Source: Deroplatys truncata (lineage: Eukaryota > Arthropoda > Insecta > Mantodea > Mantidae). From it: a stretch of 64,000 nucleotides of DNA. Both the position numbers and the translations under genes were made by a program. The stretch spans positions 669,692,118-669,756,117 of the forward strand of contig CM060990.1 in assembly GCA_030765065.1 (NCBI GenBank), in the 5' to 3' direction. Position 1 is the first letter of the stretch; the number at the start of each line of letters is the position of its first letter. Below the pieces are notes generated by a model. That model was not told the DNA's origin, did not search any database, and saw only the letters and a list, made by a program, of their open reading frames with translations. Shown here one piece after another: positions 11,879 to 23,640 of the stretch.

Positions 11879-12865
11879 TACAGTTGTAATCGATAAAAAT
11901 ACCTTCTACATTAATTTACAATTACTTCGTTGAATCTAGGGGAATAATTAAATTAATTTGTCATTCAACAATTAAAAACTCACCCACGAAACGTCGTGTA
12001 AGCTATCTAGCAGTAATAATCCAACATATACTTAAAAGAGACAGCGCAGTCTAAAATCACTTGTTATCACGCATTAAAACTTCAAAGCATTAAAGCCAGG
12101 GTGAAAGGAAATTAAGTTGAACTACTACTGGAGTTTACGCAGTGACGTTGCAGGTTACAAACCACCCCCATTCCTCGTACAGTCTGTTGGTGTTTGCAGA
12201 CAGCGCTCACCCGACCTTGTTTACCTACCCGTCAGAGACTAATGACCACTGGTGTTTAGATTCTTCGTATCGATAATGATTTACATGTAAATGACTTGAG
12301 GCCAACTGCTTAGAATTCCTACCTCCCGTTTGCCTTCCCATATTAGCTGACCAGCAGTTAAGGGTACTCGGTATTGAATTTTCAACAGAATTTCCAAGCA
12401 AACATCACATAATCCTGAAATATTGAATTACGATCAAAATGTGTTTTTTCCCTTGTGGCCATTTAAATCCATTGCTTTAATACGTAAAACTTTAAACTTG
12501 ATTTTCAAGCAATTTTGCTTTTTGCGTTTTTACCACTTTAAAAGGTTTCGCATTATAAAGAATTTCTCCCTCAAAATTCTCAGTAAATTATTTGAAAAAG
12601 GGTGGTCTTTTCTTGGTATCACGTATGATATGGATTTATGTTTTTGATAATGTAATACATGTTTAGTATTTAGAAAATTAAAAGTTTTACATAATTAAAT
12701 ATTGTTTCCAGGAAAGGGTTTAATGTTACACAGAATTTAGGTAATATTTTATTGGAAACAACTGTATTTGAAGAATAATATGTCAAATTAAAATGATTTT
12801 GAAGATTACCTCCTCGAAAAGTTATGTACCTATATACAGGACCAGGAAAATCAAACGTTGTACTG
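11576..12865. other. Stretch without genes; holds an AT microsatellite
   Basis: Only short chance frames occur. A TA dinucleotide run lies at about 11,842-11,875. The rest is unassigned. Confidence 0.45.
11842..11875 (+). repeat. (TA)n microsatellite
   Basis: About seventeen uninterrupted TA dinucleotides. Confidence 0.95.
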
Positions 12866-12867
12866 TA

Positions 12868-13800
12868 ACTTGAGGCAGTATTTTTAACACTTGAATAATT
12901 TCAATTAAATTATATAATATGTAAATTCAATAACAGCCTGCCTTGAAGCAATATGTATGTAATAATTTGTAAAATTTTGTATGCAACAGTCATTGCATAT
13001 GCTTATATTATTTTAAACACGTCTAATAATGTTATGTGAATGCATTGTGTAATTTAATAATGCAAGAGCTGTGAGAATAATAAGTTTAAAATTGCTAACA
13101 ATGAGGTAACAATGAGGTAACCTTGAGGCAATAATGAGTTTGAGAGTTTACATGCTACTAGCCATGATTAGGCCAGCAATAACGTAAATTTTGTGACAGT
13201 TTTTAAAATAGCCAATTAATAGCCAGAAAAAGCTTTAATTAAATGCAGGTATTCTATTGGACTAGGATTAGCCAATCAGAGACTTGAAATACAGAAGCTT
13301 ACGGGTTTTGACGGTTGAAATATGTTCAGTTACCTGCAGACCTTGGTAGTGACCGGATGGAAGATGTGTTCTCTAAAGAAATATTACGTATTTGTGTGTA
13401 AAGAAAATTAAGTATACGTGTTAACAAGGTGCAAGTTTTAAATTAAAAAATCTCACAGCTCTTAAAATAGTGTAGTGCTATTTAATTTGTGCCAAGCAGT
13501 TTAATAACAAGGTTAAAGTAATATTTTTTTTTAAACTTGGAGCGTAACAACATCTTAAAATCGGCTTTACTTACGTAACAGTATATTACGTAACAAACAA
13601 TCCACTTCAAATTGGCTTACCAAAGCGTGGTACAAACATTCAAAAATTCCAACAACAGTAAAACCTTCAACAACAATAAACTACAACAGTTGAAGAACAA
13701 TACTTCAAGTTGGCTTCTCAAGCGTGAGGCTAATAAATTACGTAAATAAATTACGTAAACAAAACAACTTCTTCAAACTAGGTTGAAGTAAGCTGGAATA
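12868..13800 (+). mobile_element. LTR-like unit R2, copy 1, with leader (fossil)
   Basis: It begins with 'tgaggcagtatttttaacac'. It passes 'acaatgaggtaaccttgagg', then two CCAAT-type motifs ('agccaattaat' and 'tagccaatcagag'), 'cctgcagaccttgg' and AT-rich poly-A-signal-like sequence. A leader follows in which degenerate 'ttggctt.ccaaagcgtgg' motifs recur (near 13.61 and 13.71 kb). Six copies of this unit occur in the window. A TG start, CCAAT promoter-like motifs and a GTGGGGC-type leader motif fit a long terminal repeat plus leader. It is shortened and broken. Its retroelement family was not identified. Confidence 0.5.
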
Positions 13801-13999
13801 AAACATTAATTAAATTGTTTGTAATTTGTAGAAGTTATTAAGTACTTTAAATTCTTTAGGATCTGTTGCTTGCTTCTCTCTTCCAGTTTCGTATAATGGT
13901 CTAATCTTTCAGATGTCATAATACACTTCGTAAAGGAACTAGCGATTAGTTTCCCAGCGATAATGTGCTCCTTAATTATCGATATTGGACCGACCACGG

Positions 14000-14225
14000 G
14001 TAGTTGATGTCGTTAAGGCTCGGACTCTTGAACGGCAGTTCTGCGGTTCAAATCCGTTAGCATGGTCCTGCTGGACTGAGATTCATCTTGCAGACTTACC
14101 TCAAATCTCATAACTAGTAAATGCACGAGAGCTGCACTAAGCTTACACTTGGAATGTTTCCTTATCAAATTTCCCTTCCCAATTATCAGTTCATTTCCTG
14201 TAGAATCAGTGTCCACCGTCTGTGA
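14000..14225 (+). mobile_element. tRNA-like SINE remnant
   Basis: 'cgttaaggctcggactctt' followed by 'tgcggttcaaatccg' gives A-box and B-box-like motifs at roughly normal spacing. It sits between two R2 copies. No target duplication was found. Confidence 0.4.
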
Positions 14226-14301
14226 TGCTGTATACAGCCAGAGCGGGCGTTAAACGGTATTCAAATTTGGAGAGTTAGGTACACACAAGTACGAAAGTTT
14301 G

Positions 14302-15500
14302 AGGCAGTATTTTTAACACGTGAATAATTTCAAATTATATAATATGAAAATTCAATAACAGCCCACCTTGAAGCAATATGCATGTAATTTATAAAAATGT
14401 ATGTAACAGTCATTGCAAATGCTTATATTATTGTAAACATGTTTAATAATGTTATGTGAATACATTATGTACTTTAATAATGTAAGAGCTGTGAGAATAA
14501 TAAGTTTAAAGTTGCTAACAATGAGGTAACAATGAGGTAACCTTGAGGCAATAATGAGTTTGAAAGTTTAAATGCTACTAGTCATGATTAGAGCAACGAT
14601 AATGTAAATTTTGTGACCGTTTAAAATTACACAATCAAGAGCCAGGAAAACCTTTAATTAAATGCAATTATTCTATTGGACTAGGATTAGCCAATCACAG
14701 ACTTGAAACACAGAAGCTTACGGGTTTTGACGGTTGAAATATGTTCAGTTGCCTGCAGACCTTGGTAGTGACCGGATGGAAGATGTGTTCTCTAAAGAAA
14801 TATTACGTATTCGTGTGAATCGTAAAATTAAGTATACGCATTAATAAAGCGCAAGTATTAAAGAATCTCACAGCTCTTGATATCAGTGTAGTGCTATTTA
14901 ATTTGTGTCAAGGATTAATAAAAAGAAGTGAATTTAAAATTAAAATCTGTGTAATCCTACATTCTTTTCGCACGACACCCTGATTAAGAGAAACATGTCT
15001 CTAAAGTAAGACTGACGCAGCCGAGGCAAACATAAACATAAATAATATCTATAGAATCAGTTTAATAACAAATTTAATATTTTTTTTAAACTTGGAGCGT
15101 AACAACAAAAATACATCTTAAAAATCGGCTTCTCATACGTAGCAGCATATTACGTAAATCGCAACTTCAAGTTAACGCCCAAAGCTTAGTGCAAACTTCA
15201 ACAACACAACACTTTCTGAAATTGGTTTTTCCAAGTGTGGAAATAAATAAATAAACAAACTCCAAGAACAACCATTACTTCCTCAAGTTGGCTTCCCAAG
15301 CGTGTGGCTAACATCAAAACAATAAATAAGTAAACAATACAACTTCAATATCTACTTCAAGTTGGCTCCCATACGTGGGGCAGTTAAAATAATAAATAAA
15401 TAAACTCTAAGATCATCAACAACTTCTAACTGGTTCCCATACGTGGAACAACAATAAACTACAACAGTTGAAGAACAATTCTACTTCAAGTTATTTATTT
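14302..15500 (+). mobile_element. LTR-like unit R2, copy 2, with tandem leader motifs (fossil)
   Basis: Near-identical in order to copy 1, and it retains a longer 3' part with 'gtgtaatcctacattctt' and 'gacgcagccgaggcaaac'. After the 'aaacttggagcg' block the leader repeats a motif of the form 'ttggcttcccaagcgtg(t)ggc' near 15.18, 15.22, 15.29, 15.36 and 15.43 kb. The spacing is 45-75 bp, with A-rich 'aataaataaa' links. The unit lies in direct orientation to copy 1, about 1.43 kb downstream. It is broken and no coding body is attached. Confidence 0.5.
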
Positions 15501-16329
15501 ATTTATTATAATCTTTTTGAATAAATTTGTAATAAGAATTAAGTAAATTTGTTGACATTTTTGAAAGCTACCGAGAGCCTTGAGGCAACTCTAAGGTGAA
15601 ATTTCTAAAATCCGTAATTATTAACCAATTCTATTGGACTTTCAACCACTTGCTTCGAAGGTTATCGTATAGGTAACAGAGTACGAACTTTCACACGCTA
15701 ATGCAAATACCTTAACTGTTATTTTTGTTTATATAAATATTGTCAGTTATACAAAATATCCTACACATCAAATTATTTAAGTTGCTATTATAAAATTTTT
15801 CCTGGCATTGCTTAAAGATATTTATAACACACACAAATCAGCATTTTTTTTTACTTATTTGTTTAGCTATAGACAAACTCTGTTCTTTTGTTCTACAAAC
15901 AAAATCCTCTAAAAGTTTCACTTATTTCACAATTTATACAATATTATGTAACAACGATTCACATATTTAAAAAAAGGCTTTTTGAAGCTCTTTGTCTATA
16001 TTTTGTATGCCTAGCTTGCAAATTGCAGAATTTTAGGGATTCGCATGCCTTTATTTTGTGTTTCTGGGCCTGATATGTGGTCACGAAATGCTCCTGCTAA
16101 GCCTTAAATGGAAAATACTAGGCATGTGTTGCTATATGCTCCAAAGTATTAGAAAATGCAAAAGCATTGCTTTAAAATATTTGCGATCTGCTTTGTTGTT
16201 TGCTTTTGTCTTGATAAAACGTTCCTTGATTATTTCCTGTTGGTATCCTGGTCTAATCTTTCAGACGCCATAATTTGGCTTATTTTGCACACACGTGAGA
16301 GTTATACTTGATCTTAAAGAAAAATGGAA
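15501..16329. other. Unassigned stretch between inverse R2 copies
   Basis: Three frames of 60-73 codons occur at 15.9-16.5 kb, but none shows a domain. A block 'ggtctaatctttcagacg' at about 16.25 kb also occurs at about 13.9 kb, as does 'cccagcgataat'. These suggest remains of the same parent element on both sides. Confidence 0.4.
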
Positions 16330-17262
16330 CAATTGCCCAGCGATAATAGAGTATGAACTTGAAGAAGTAGTTTGTTATAGGAGTTGTATTATATTTCAAC
16401 TGTTGGGGAGCCGAACTTGTAATAGCTGCAACCGCACGTATAGTAAACAGTTTCCGGTAGCCTTTGCCCCAAGTTTAAAAAAAAATATTAACTTTGTAAT
16501 TAAACTGTTTCTTTAAATATTTAATATTTGTGTTTGCCTCGGCTGCATCAGTATTTGTTAGAGACACGTTTCTCTTAGGCACGGTTGTGATACGACTAAG
16601 AATGTAGGCTTACACAGATTATAATTTTACTTCATTTCTTTTTATTAATGCTTGATACGATTTTAAATAACACTTCACTGATACAGAGCGCTGTGAGATT
16701 ATTTTTATTAATTAATTAATTACACTTTTTACCACGTAAAACGTTTTTTCGTCTCACACGAATACAATCAAATCTCTCTAGGACGCATCTTGCATCCGGT
16801 TACTATCACTGTCTGCAGGCAACTGACTAGATTTCAACCGTCTAAACTTGTAAATTTCTGTATTTCAAGTCTCTGATTGGCTAATCCCATTCCAATAGAA
16901 TACCTGCATTTAACTAAAGCTTTTTCTGGTTGATTGGCTATTTTTATAAACTGTCACTAACATCACATTATTGCTTACAAGAATCACAAGTAACATTTAA
17001 ACTCTCAAACTCATTGCCTCAAGGTTACCTCATTGTTAGCAACTTTTAACTTATTATTCTCACAGCTCTTACATTATTAAATTACGTAATGCATTCACAT
17101 TACATTATTACACATGTTTACACTAATATAAGCATATGCAATGACTGTTACATACATTTTACAAATTATTACATACACATATTGCTTCAAGGCGGGCCGT
17201 TATTGAATTTACACATTATATAACCAGACTGAAATCATTCAAGTGATAAAAATACTGCCTCA
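16330..17262 (-). mobile_element. LTR-like unit R2, copy 3 (fossil)
   Basis: This is an inverse copy of the R2 unit. The leader block ('gttggggagccgaacttg', 'aaccgcacgtatagta', 'cctttgccccaag') lies at 16.40-16.48 kb. The body follows, with 'gcctcggctgcatcagtat' and 'gattggctaatccc', ending at 'aaaaatactgcctca'. Together with copies 1 and 2 it makes a direct-direct-inverted cluster. It is broken. Confidence 0.5.
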
Positions 17263-18054
17263 AACTTCAATTACTGATACAGAGCGTCATGATTAGTTTG
17301 ATATCTGATAGTTTCTAGCACGTGATTGGTCTATTTCGGATGACTGGATTACGAGTGAAACAGCCCCTTTAATACCGAACTTTCCTATAGTACATCATGC
17401 CTTCCTTCGTGCAGTTTTTGGCTAACAGAAGAAGGTTGTTTATTTTGCTGGTCCTGGTATCAGTTCGTTGTTTTGTGTGCAGGTAAAATATGAAGTTAGT
17501 AAAATAGCAAGAGCTCATAACTGGAAAATTCGCATCCGGTTTTTGTTGATAGTGAGATGTCGTGTGTGTTGTTAGTGGTGGAGTGAGGGTCATACTGCAC
17601 CTCCTGCCCCAGTGCCGGTAATTTGGGCCGCAAACAAGCAGAACGCCCCTTCCTCATCCTCCCTTCGTCACCTGAAAGCTAGAGCCATTTTCCGCACGTG
17701 TTGCCCCCCTATCCGCCCCTCGACAACAACGTTTAAGCACACGTGACGTCACAATGATGCACTGGACATGTTAGTGGTGCAAACCTCCCTCCTGCTACAG
17801 TAATGAACGTCACCTGGTCTCACGCAATTTATTATTTTTATATCCATTCTCCATCCCCCAGCACGATTTGAGAAGTCTGACTGTAATTTGCTATGCAACA
17901 CAGCGGTATTAGCCTTCCCTGTTAGATAACTATAAGCGAGCGCCTTTCAGCCTCTGTACGGTCTTATTAACCAATCAGAATCGAACTTAAAACTATTGCT
18001 AAAACGCCTACATTTCTCCTACATTCATTTATTCTTTCTTTACCACGTAAATAG
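17263..18054. other. Unassigned stretch, locally GC-richer
   Basis: At 17.57-17.78 kb the sequence is richer in C and G than its surroundings and holds 'cacacgtgacgtcac', a CRE/E-box-like motif. No gene follows within recognisable distance, so I call no promoter. Confidence 0.35.
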
Positions 18055-18790
18055 TAGGTAGAAGTCAGTCACCCAAAAATTCTATACCGAGATTATATCG
18101 GAAATACATGTTTCGAGAGCCCTGAATAAAAAAAAGTATTTTTAGAAAAAGGTTCGTGTGAGTGTGTGTGTCTTTGAAAAGCATAACTCAAAAACTTAAA
18201 CTCGTATAAATACTAAACTTGGTATGTAAGTGCAAAACCTTCCAAAGATTCCATGCCACACGAAGATTTTCGAGAGAATCCCCCACCCCAAACTACCCTT
18301 TAAATGGAACATTATTCGAAATTTTTTATTTTCTAAAAAATGGGTAACGGTATTTATTAAAATATTATATGTTAAAATATTTACATAACAAATAAGAAGT
18401 ATATCTTTAATTTTCATGAAATAACCTGTGAAGTCATCTTCATTCCGAAGGAATTTTGTATAATCTTGTATAACTGGAAAGTTAAGCAATAGAAGAAAAC
18501 GCACTACCCAAGAAAATGTAGATCATTTGAAATAGATTTTTGTGGCATCAGCCATTTCCGAGATATCCGTTATAAACCGTTCCTGTTTTTCAATTCTTGT
18601 CATTCTGTTAAAGTCCTGTCTACATTCAGCTGTTTCTCGCCATTGCATGGACACATTTTACTGTCGCTGTTCCCTTTATATTTATAAGAAATTGCTTTCG
18701 TGTGAATAGTTTTAATACCTATTTATAAATGATATAGGCTAGAGAAAGTCATATGAATGTATCGCATCAGATTTTTTTATTCCTGTATTC
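18055..18790 (+). repeat. Dispersed repeat R1, copy 3
   Basis: Starts near 'agtcacccaaaaattctatacc'. It contains 'gaaatacatgtttcgag', a short GT run, 'caaaaacttaaactcg', 'cccccaccccaaactaccc' and 'taaaatattatatgtt'. It ends near 'agagaaagtcatatgaat' followed by 'cgcatcagattttttt'. The order matches the better preserved copies at 46.1 and 51.6 kb. Confidence 0.75.
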
Positions 18791-19379
18791 TCTGCTTGGA
18801 TTTGACTAGGGATCTGGGAATCCTATTCTCATGCATTTTCCTGTTCACGGTTGTGTACAAACGGTACAAAGTTCCAGATTTGGTGATTTATGCATTCAAA
18901 TTATAAAAGAAGCGATAGAAGATCTAACGTCGTGTAATACAAGAAGAAACAAAATGATTGTATAGAACCAACATTCAGATTTTTTTTGTATTCCTTCTTG
19001 GAACAATTAACTACACATTCTGTTACCTCTGCTTCGATTCTGCCATCAAAAACACGTTCTCATTAAAACACGCATTGTTCAATTGCATTTTATTAAATTC
19101 AGATCTGATGTGCTTCGCATAAAAGCTAATAAACTTAATAAACATGAAACATCTCAGCGACTTCAATGATTACACTAAAAATACAAAAGTTGTATCGTTC
19201 CAGCGTGTAATTTTCTTACCTAATCCCCCTCTGGCTAATAGTTATTCTTATATATTAGATAAGTATTTCATAACGTTCGGTCCCGAAATATCTATTATCA
19301 TAACTACAGCATTCGTTAACCCAAATTAAATTACCGAAAATCTACCAGCGCTCATGTATTATTGGAAATAATGCAAGTA
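18791..19379. other. Unassigned spacer
   Basis: AT-rich, with no recognised feature. Confidence 0.4.
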
Positions 19380-19606
19380 TTACACTGGCTTACATTTATG
19401 CCGCCCCCGCAGCTTTGTGAAGCATTCTATTGGCCTTCACATATACGTATGTATAGCAAGAAGAAAGTGGTGTATCTGTTTACCTTTTCCTGCATACAGT
19501 GGCGTCCTGTTTTACGTGCACAGTTCTAGATTATTCATATATGAATATATAACTTTAAGCGATAGCTTTATTCTTCATAATTTGTAATAAACATGTTAAA
19601 ATAACA
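19380..19606 (+). repeat. Third copy of a segment also found in both duplication arms
   Basis: The run from 'tacactggcttacatttatg' to 'gtggcgtcctgttttacgtg' matches 31.63-31.86 kb in the same orientation and 21.36-21.48 kb in reverse. It abuts the foldback MITE at 19,607. Confidence 0.7.
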
Positions 19607-20842
19607 TACAGAGTGGACCGTTTAAGTTGAGACTGTACAATATCTCCAAAATTAAGCGTTGTAGAGAGAAATGCCTTGAATAAAAGTTGCTCGACATTAT
19701 GGGAGGAAAGTAAATGCAATTAGTCGTGTTTTATTTAGGGAACGTTGTGATGGTAATTTTAGGATGAAATTAATTATTTAAAATGGAAGCCTAGCTTTTC
19801 TATGCTGTTTTCTCACTCCTCATAAAAAAATAAACATTTGTATAAATCACTGTGCAATTGCTCTTACACCAATGTCAATAACAACGAAAATTCTGAATGG
19901 CTGTGTACGAAGAGCGCAATGAATGGTTGGACCATCCATGGATGCTCATTTGAAGGTCAATTTACGTTTCGTAATTGGGAACTAACATTCTTTATATTGC
20001 TTCCTTATTCATCATCACAAAATAAAGAGCTTTTATAAACCATTTTCTAATGATAAAACATACAAAAATAGGTTGAGGCAGTATTTTTAACACTTAAATA
20101 ATTTCAGTCTAGTTATATAATATGTAAATTCAATAACAGCCCGCCTTAAACCAATATGTGTATGTAACAATATATAAAAAGTGTATATTACAGTCATTAT
20201 ACATGTTTATATTATTATATACTATTGTATACATGTTGAATAATGTTATATGAATGTATTGCGTAATTTAATAATGTAGGAGCTGTGATAATAGGTTAAA
20301 AGTTGCTAACAATGAGGTAACAATAAGGTAACCTTGAAGCAATAATGAATTTGAAAGTTTAAATGCTACTAGTCATTATTGGAGCAACAATAATGTAAAT
20401 TTTGAGACAGCCAATCAACAACCAGGAAAAGCTTTAGTTAAATGAAGGTATTCTATTGGAGTAGGGTTAGCCAATCAGAGACTTGAAATATAGAAATTTA
20501 CAAGTTTAGACGGTTGAAATCAATTCAGTTGCCTGTAAACAACCTGAAAGTACATTTGGGGCGAAGGCTACCGGAAACTCTTTACTATACGTGCGGTTGC
20601 AACTACTACAAGTTCGGCGCCCCAACAGTTGAACTACAATACAACAAAACACTTCTTCAATGTTCCCATTTTAAAAAAATAAATTGACCCTAAATTGACC
20701 ATCACAGCGTCCTCCAAACAAAACACGACTAATGGCATATTCGTTCCCCCATAATATCAAGCAACTTTTATTCAAGACATTTCTTTGTATAACGCTCAGT
20801 TTTGGAGACATTGTACAGTCAACTTAAATGGCCAACCCTGTA
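19607..20842 (+). mobile_element. Foldback MITE M1, copy 1, carrying an LTR-like insertion
   Basis: Terminal inverted repeats of roughly 200 bp start with TACAGAGTGGACCGTTTAAG and end with the complementary CTTAAATGGCCAACCCTGTA. The inner part (about 19.80-20.06 kb) matches, in reverse, the middle of the copy at 32.45 kb. An R2 unit sits inside, at about 20,068-20,645. Without it the element would be about 650 bp. It has no coding frame. TA next to both ends would suit a Tc1/mariner-type non-autonomous element, but that is inference. Confidence 0.7.
20068..20645 (+). mobile_element. LTR-like unit R2, copy 4, shortened, inside MITE M1 (fossil)
   Basis: Begins 'ttgaggcagtatttttaaca' and includes 'agccaatcagagacttgaaa'. 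It ends in the leader block 'ttggggcgaaggctaccgg' and 'gttcggcgccccaacagttg'. The matching MITE in arm B (32.45 kb) lacks it, so this unit was inserted in arm A after the duplication, or it was lost from arm B. Confidence 0.55.
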
Positions 20843-20849
20843 TAACTAA

Positions 20850-21262
20850 ATAAACCATGTTTTGCACAATATTCCACGAAAAAAAAACTTTAAAGGCAAC
20901 ATAATTTAAAACTGAAATATGTTATACTTGTTACTCACAAAGAGGACACATTTACTAAACATTTTAATAATCTGTTTGATCTCCATTCTTGTCCAATACC
21001 TAATTTAACCGCCTACGCACCTAATCTTATAGGTGCTGGATGAACTATGGCTCCAAATTTCCACATTTGACAGTGTTGCAGAGGGCGACGAGTGATTCAG
21101 GTATAGAACAAGAATAGAGACTGGACGGATTATAAAAATAATATCTAGTAAATGTATCCTATTTTAAAGCAAAAAGTACGTATTTCAGTTTTACATTATG
21201 TTGCCATTAAGAATACCTTTCATAGAAAACTTTTACAACACAGGGTTTTATTTAGTTATATA
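20850..21262. repeat. Hairpin-forming repeat pair
   Basis: 20.85-21.01 kb ('ccatgttttgcacaatattc' to 'ctccattcttgtcc') is the reverse complement of 21.09-21.26 kb ('agaacaagaatagagactgg' to 'gggttttatttagttata'). A similar arrangement occurs at 31.86-32.45 kb, where the right half is doubled. Confidence 0.75.
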
Positions 21263-21579
21263 TTTAAACATGGTTATTACATGTAAGTGATAACGAGTAA
21301 AGCTATTGCTCAAAGCCATATACTCATATGAGAATAATCTAGAATTGTGCATGTAAACAGGACGCCACAGCATGCGCGAAAAGCTAAACAGATACACGCA
21401 CCTCCTCGTAGCTATACATACCTGTGAAGGTCAGTGCAATGTCTCGCAAAGCTGCGGAGACGGCATAAATGGAAGCCAATTCCTGATATTCTGTGTGTGT
21501 AATTTTTATAACTCAAATGTTCATCTCAATTAAAAAGAAGTAGGTAGAAAAAAAAGCTTTCCACCAATAAACGACGGAG

Positions 21580-21870
21580 GGTAGAGAAACTCATGTGAAT
21601 GAAACACGTCAGAGTTTTTTACATTGTAGGACACAAGAAAATAAATTTAAAATATGCATTATCACTTTAAAAGATGTTTTCGTAGTGTAGTCGGTAAAAC
21701 ACTCCGTGAAGACGATAACATAGAGACCTAGCTATGTCCCGTACACGGGGCAATTTAAATGAATGAAACATGAGGTTAACAGAAGAGGAAAATAAGAAGT
21801 GAAAAAGTGTGATAAACAGTTCTGTTTTGTTGCATTCATGTAGCTTTCTCTACATATCGTTATTTTTATA
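21580..21870. mobile_element. Short element with R1-like ends in inverse orientation
   Basis: The left edge 'tagagaaactcatgtgaatg' and the right edge 'cattcatgtagctttctcta' are inverted and resemble the R1 end motif. A tRNA-like block 'gtagtgtagtcggtaaaaca' lies inside. The counterpart in arm B is split, at 30.79 and 31.40 kb. Confidence 0.5.
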
Positions 21871-22159
21871 TACCTTCTACAAACTATTCTTACGAAAATC
21901 AATATATCTCTACTTCATCCTCTTCCAGTAATAGCTTCATTATAAATTTCGTTGTAAAGGGGGATACTGGAAACCGAATCGATAGTTAAATATGTAAACT
22001 CGCTGTTCTTGAAATCCATTCTCTTTCAGTCACCCAAATAAATAAATAAATTTATCAGTATACCTAATTATAAGTTTTAGAATTGTCAGTTAAATACAAA
22101 AAAACAAAGACAATATTATACAATTCTCATATATGCCATTCGTCAACTCTGTATAGATA

Positions 22160-22640
22160 TTTGTGTATAAGACACTTTCGTAACAGCACCTTTCTCGGAC
22201 TTAACACTACTTGGCAGTTTCTTGCGTAATGCAAGTTCTTGATAAAATGGGGTTCTACCAGTTATGGATCTACTAATACATACCCTATGATAGTTGTAGC
22301 CATTTCCAGAATTATGTGTATGTACATCTTTATTTTGTAGGCAGGGGTTCTGTTCTACTCCTCGTTAATTTTATTGTTCTATATATGTACAATGATATGA
22401 CTATAGCTGATCTTTTACAAGTACCTCTCTAAAGGACTGTCGATAATTTAACTGAAATATATAACTTGAAGCCCTTTTCTGTAATTTCAATAATCTGTTC
22501 ATATTCTTTATGCTAGCTGATCCCCAAATGTTATACCATACTGCAGATGAGAGTGAACCATGTAATAAATACATTTCAAAACACTAACATTTAAGTATTA
22601 ACTGAGCTTCTTAAGTACATAGAGCCGCCTAAGTACTGTG
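22160..22640 (-). pseudogene. LINE tail D, arm A copy
   Basis: On the minus strand the translated frames show 'MHLLHG', 'YNIWGSASIK', 'KRASSYIFQLNYRQSF' and then 'HNSGNGYNYHRVCISR', 'TGRTPFYQELALRKKLP'. This is the C-terminal tail of a LINE ORF2, of the form 'YG..iWG', 'QKra.r.i', 'hs.NTRn..d.h', 'f..g...yN.LP..ik'. Frame changes are present. The arm B relative is at 29.96-30.54 kb. Confidence 0.7.
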
Positions 22641-22651
22641 TTTAATTTTTA

Positions 22652-23015
22652 TACAGGTCTGACCATTTAAGTTGAGACTGTACAATGTCTCCAAAACTAA
22701 GCGTTGTAGATAGAAATGTCTTGAATAAAAGTTGCTTGATATTACGGGTGAAAGTAAATGCCATAAGTCGTGTTTTGTTTGGAGGACGTTATGATAGTCA
22801 CTTTAGGGTCAATTTAATTGTTTAAATGCGAACCTAATAATAGGGTGAATTTAAATTGTTCCTAAAATGGCCATCAAAACGTCCTCCAAATAAAACACGA
22901 TTAATGGCATTTACTTTCCCCCTAATGTCAAGTAACTTTTATTCAAGACATTTCTTTCTACAACGCTTAATTTTGGAGATACTGTACAGTCTCAACTTAA
23001 ATGATCCACTATGTA
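22652..23015 (+). mobile_element. Foldback MITE M1, copy 2 (short form)
   Basis: This is little more than the two roughly 180-bp inverted arms. It starts TACAGGTCTGACCATTTAAG, ends CTTAAATGATCCACTATGTA, and both arms carry 'tctccaaaactaagcgttgta' or its complement. The middle part found in copies 1 and 4 is missing. It occupies the same place beside LINE tail D as copy 3 in arm B, so it predates the duplication. Confidence 0.8.
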
Positions 23016-23029
23016 TAATATTTCAATAT

Positions 23030-23640
23030 GAATAATACATCGCGAGAAGCAACTGAATAACATCAGCACTTTAAAAAATGACAAAAGTACCGAAAAAATC
23101 CAAGCTAATAACAAGAGATATCTCGGAAATAGCTGATTCTAAAAAAAAAACTATCAGCAAAAAATGTGTGTGTTAAAGAGGTATACATTTTCTGTGTGGT
23201 TAAGTATTTGTCTTATCTTATGGCTTACCAGTTGTAAAAATTATTAAAATTCCTTCCACATAAAGAGTGCTTCATAGGTTATTCCAATAAAATTCAGGAT
23301 ATGCATTTTGCCGTGTAAATGTCCCTAAATATGTAGTATTTTAATCAGAATCTTTGCAGCCATTTTTGAGGAAATTAAGCATTTAAAAACAATTGCATTT
23401 AAATGGCAGTTTACGGTGCGATAGTTTCTTGTAAATCTTTGTGTCTCAATTTTGGAACATACTGAACCTATATACCAAATTTTGTATTTATCCCATTTTT
23501 GTATTTGTGTTGTTTGCACATACACGCACACGAATCGTTTATCCAGAGAGACTCAAAACATACATCTTCAGTGAACTCTCCATATCAAATTTTTGGGTGG
23601 AATGCAATACATCCTCTGCACACTGGGTATGTGGTACAGA
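23030..23640 (-). repeat. Dispersed repeat R1, copy 4 (arm A)
   Basis: Read on the plus strand, it holds 'gagatatctcggaaatagct', 'ttaccagttgtaaaaatta', 'ttttaatcagaatctttgca' and 'ttttgggtggaatgcaatac', in the R1 order. In arm B the same copy is split by a Tc1 element. Confidence 0.7.

Noticed and set aside
17570-17780. CpG-richer stretch with CRE-like motif as a host promoter
   Set aside because: No gene follows and the extent is short, so no transcription start can be supported.
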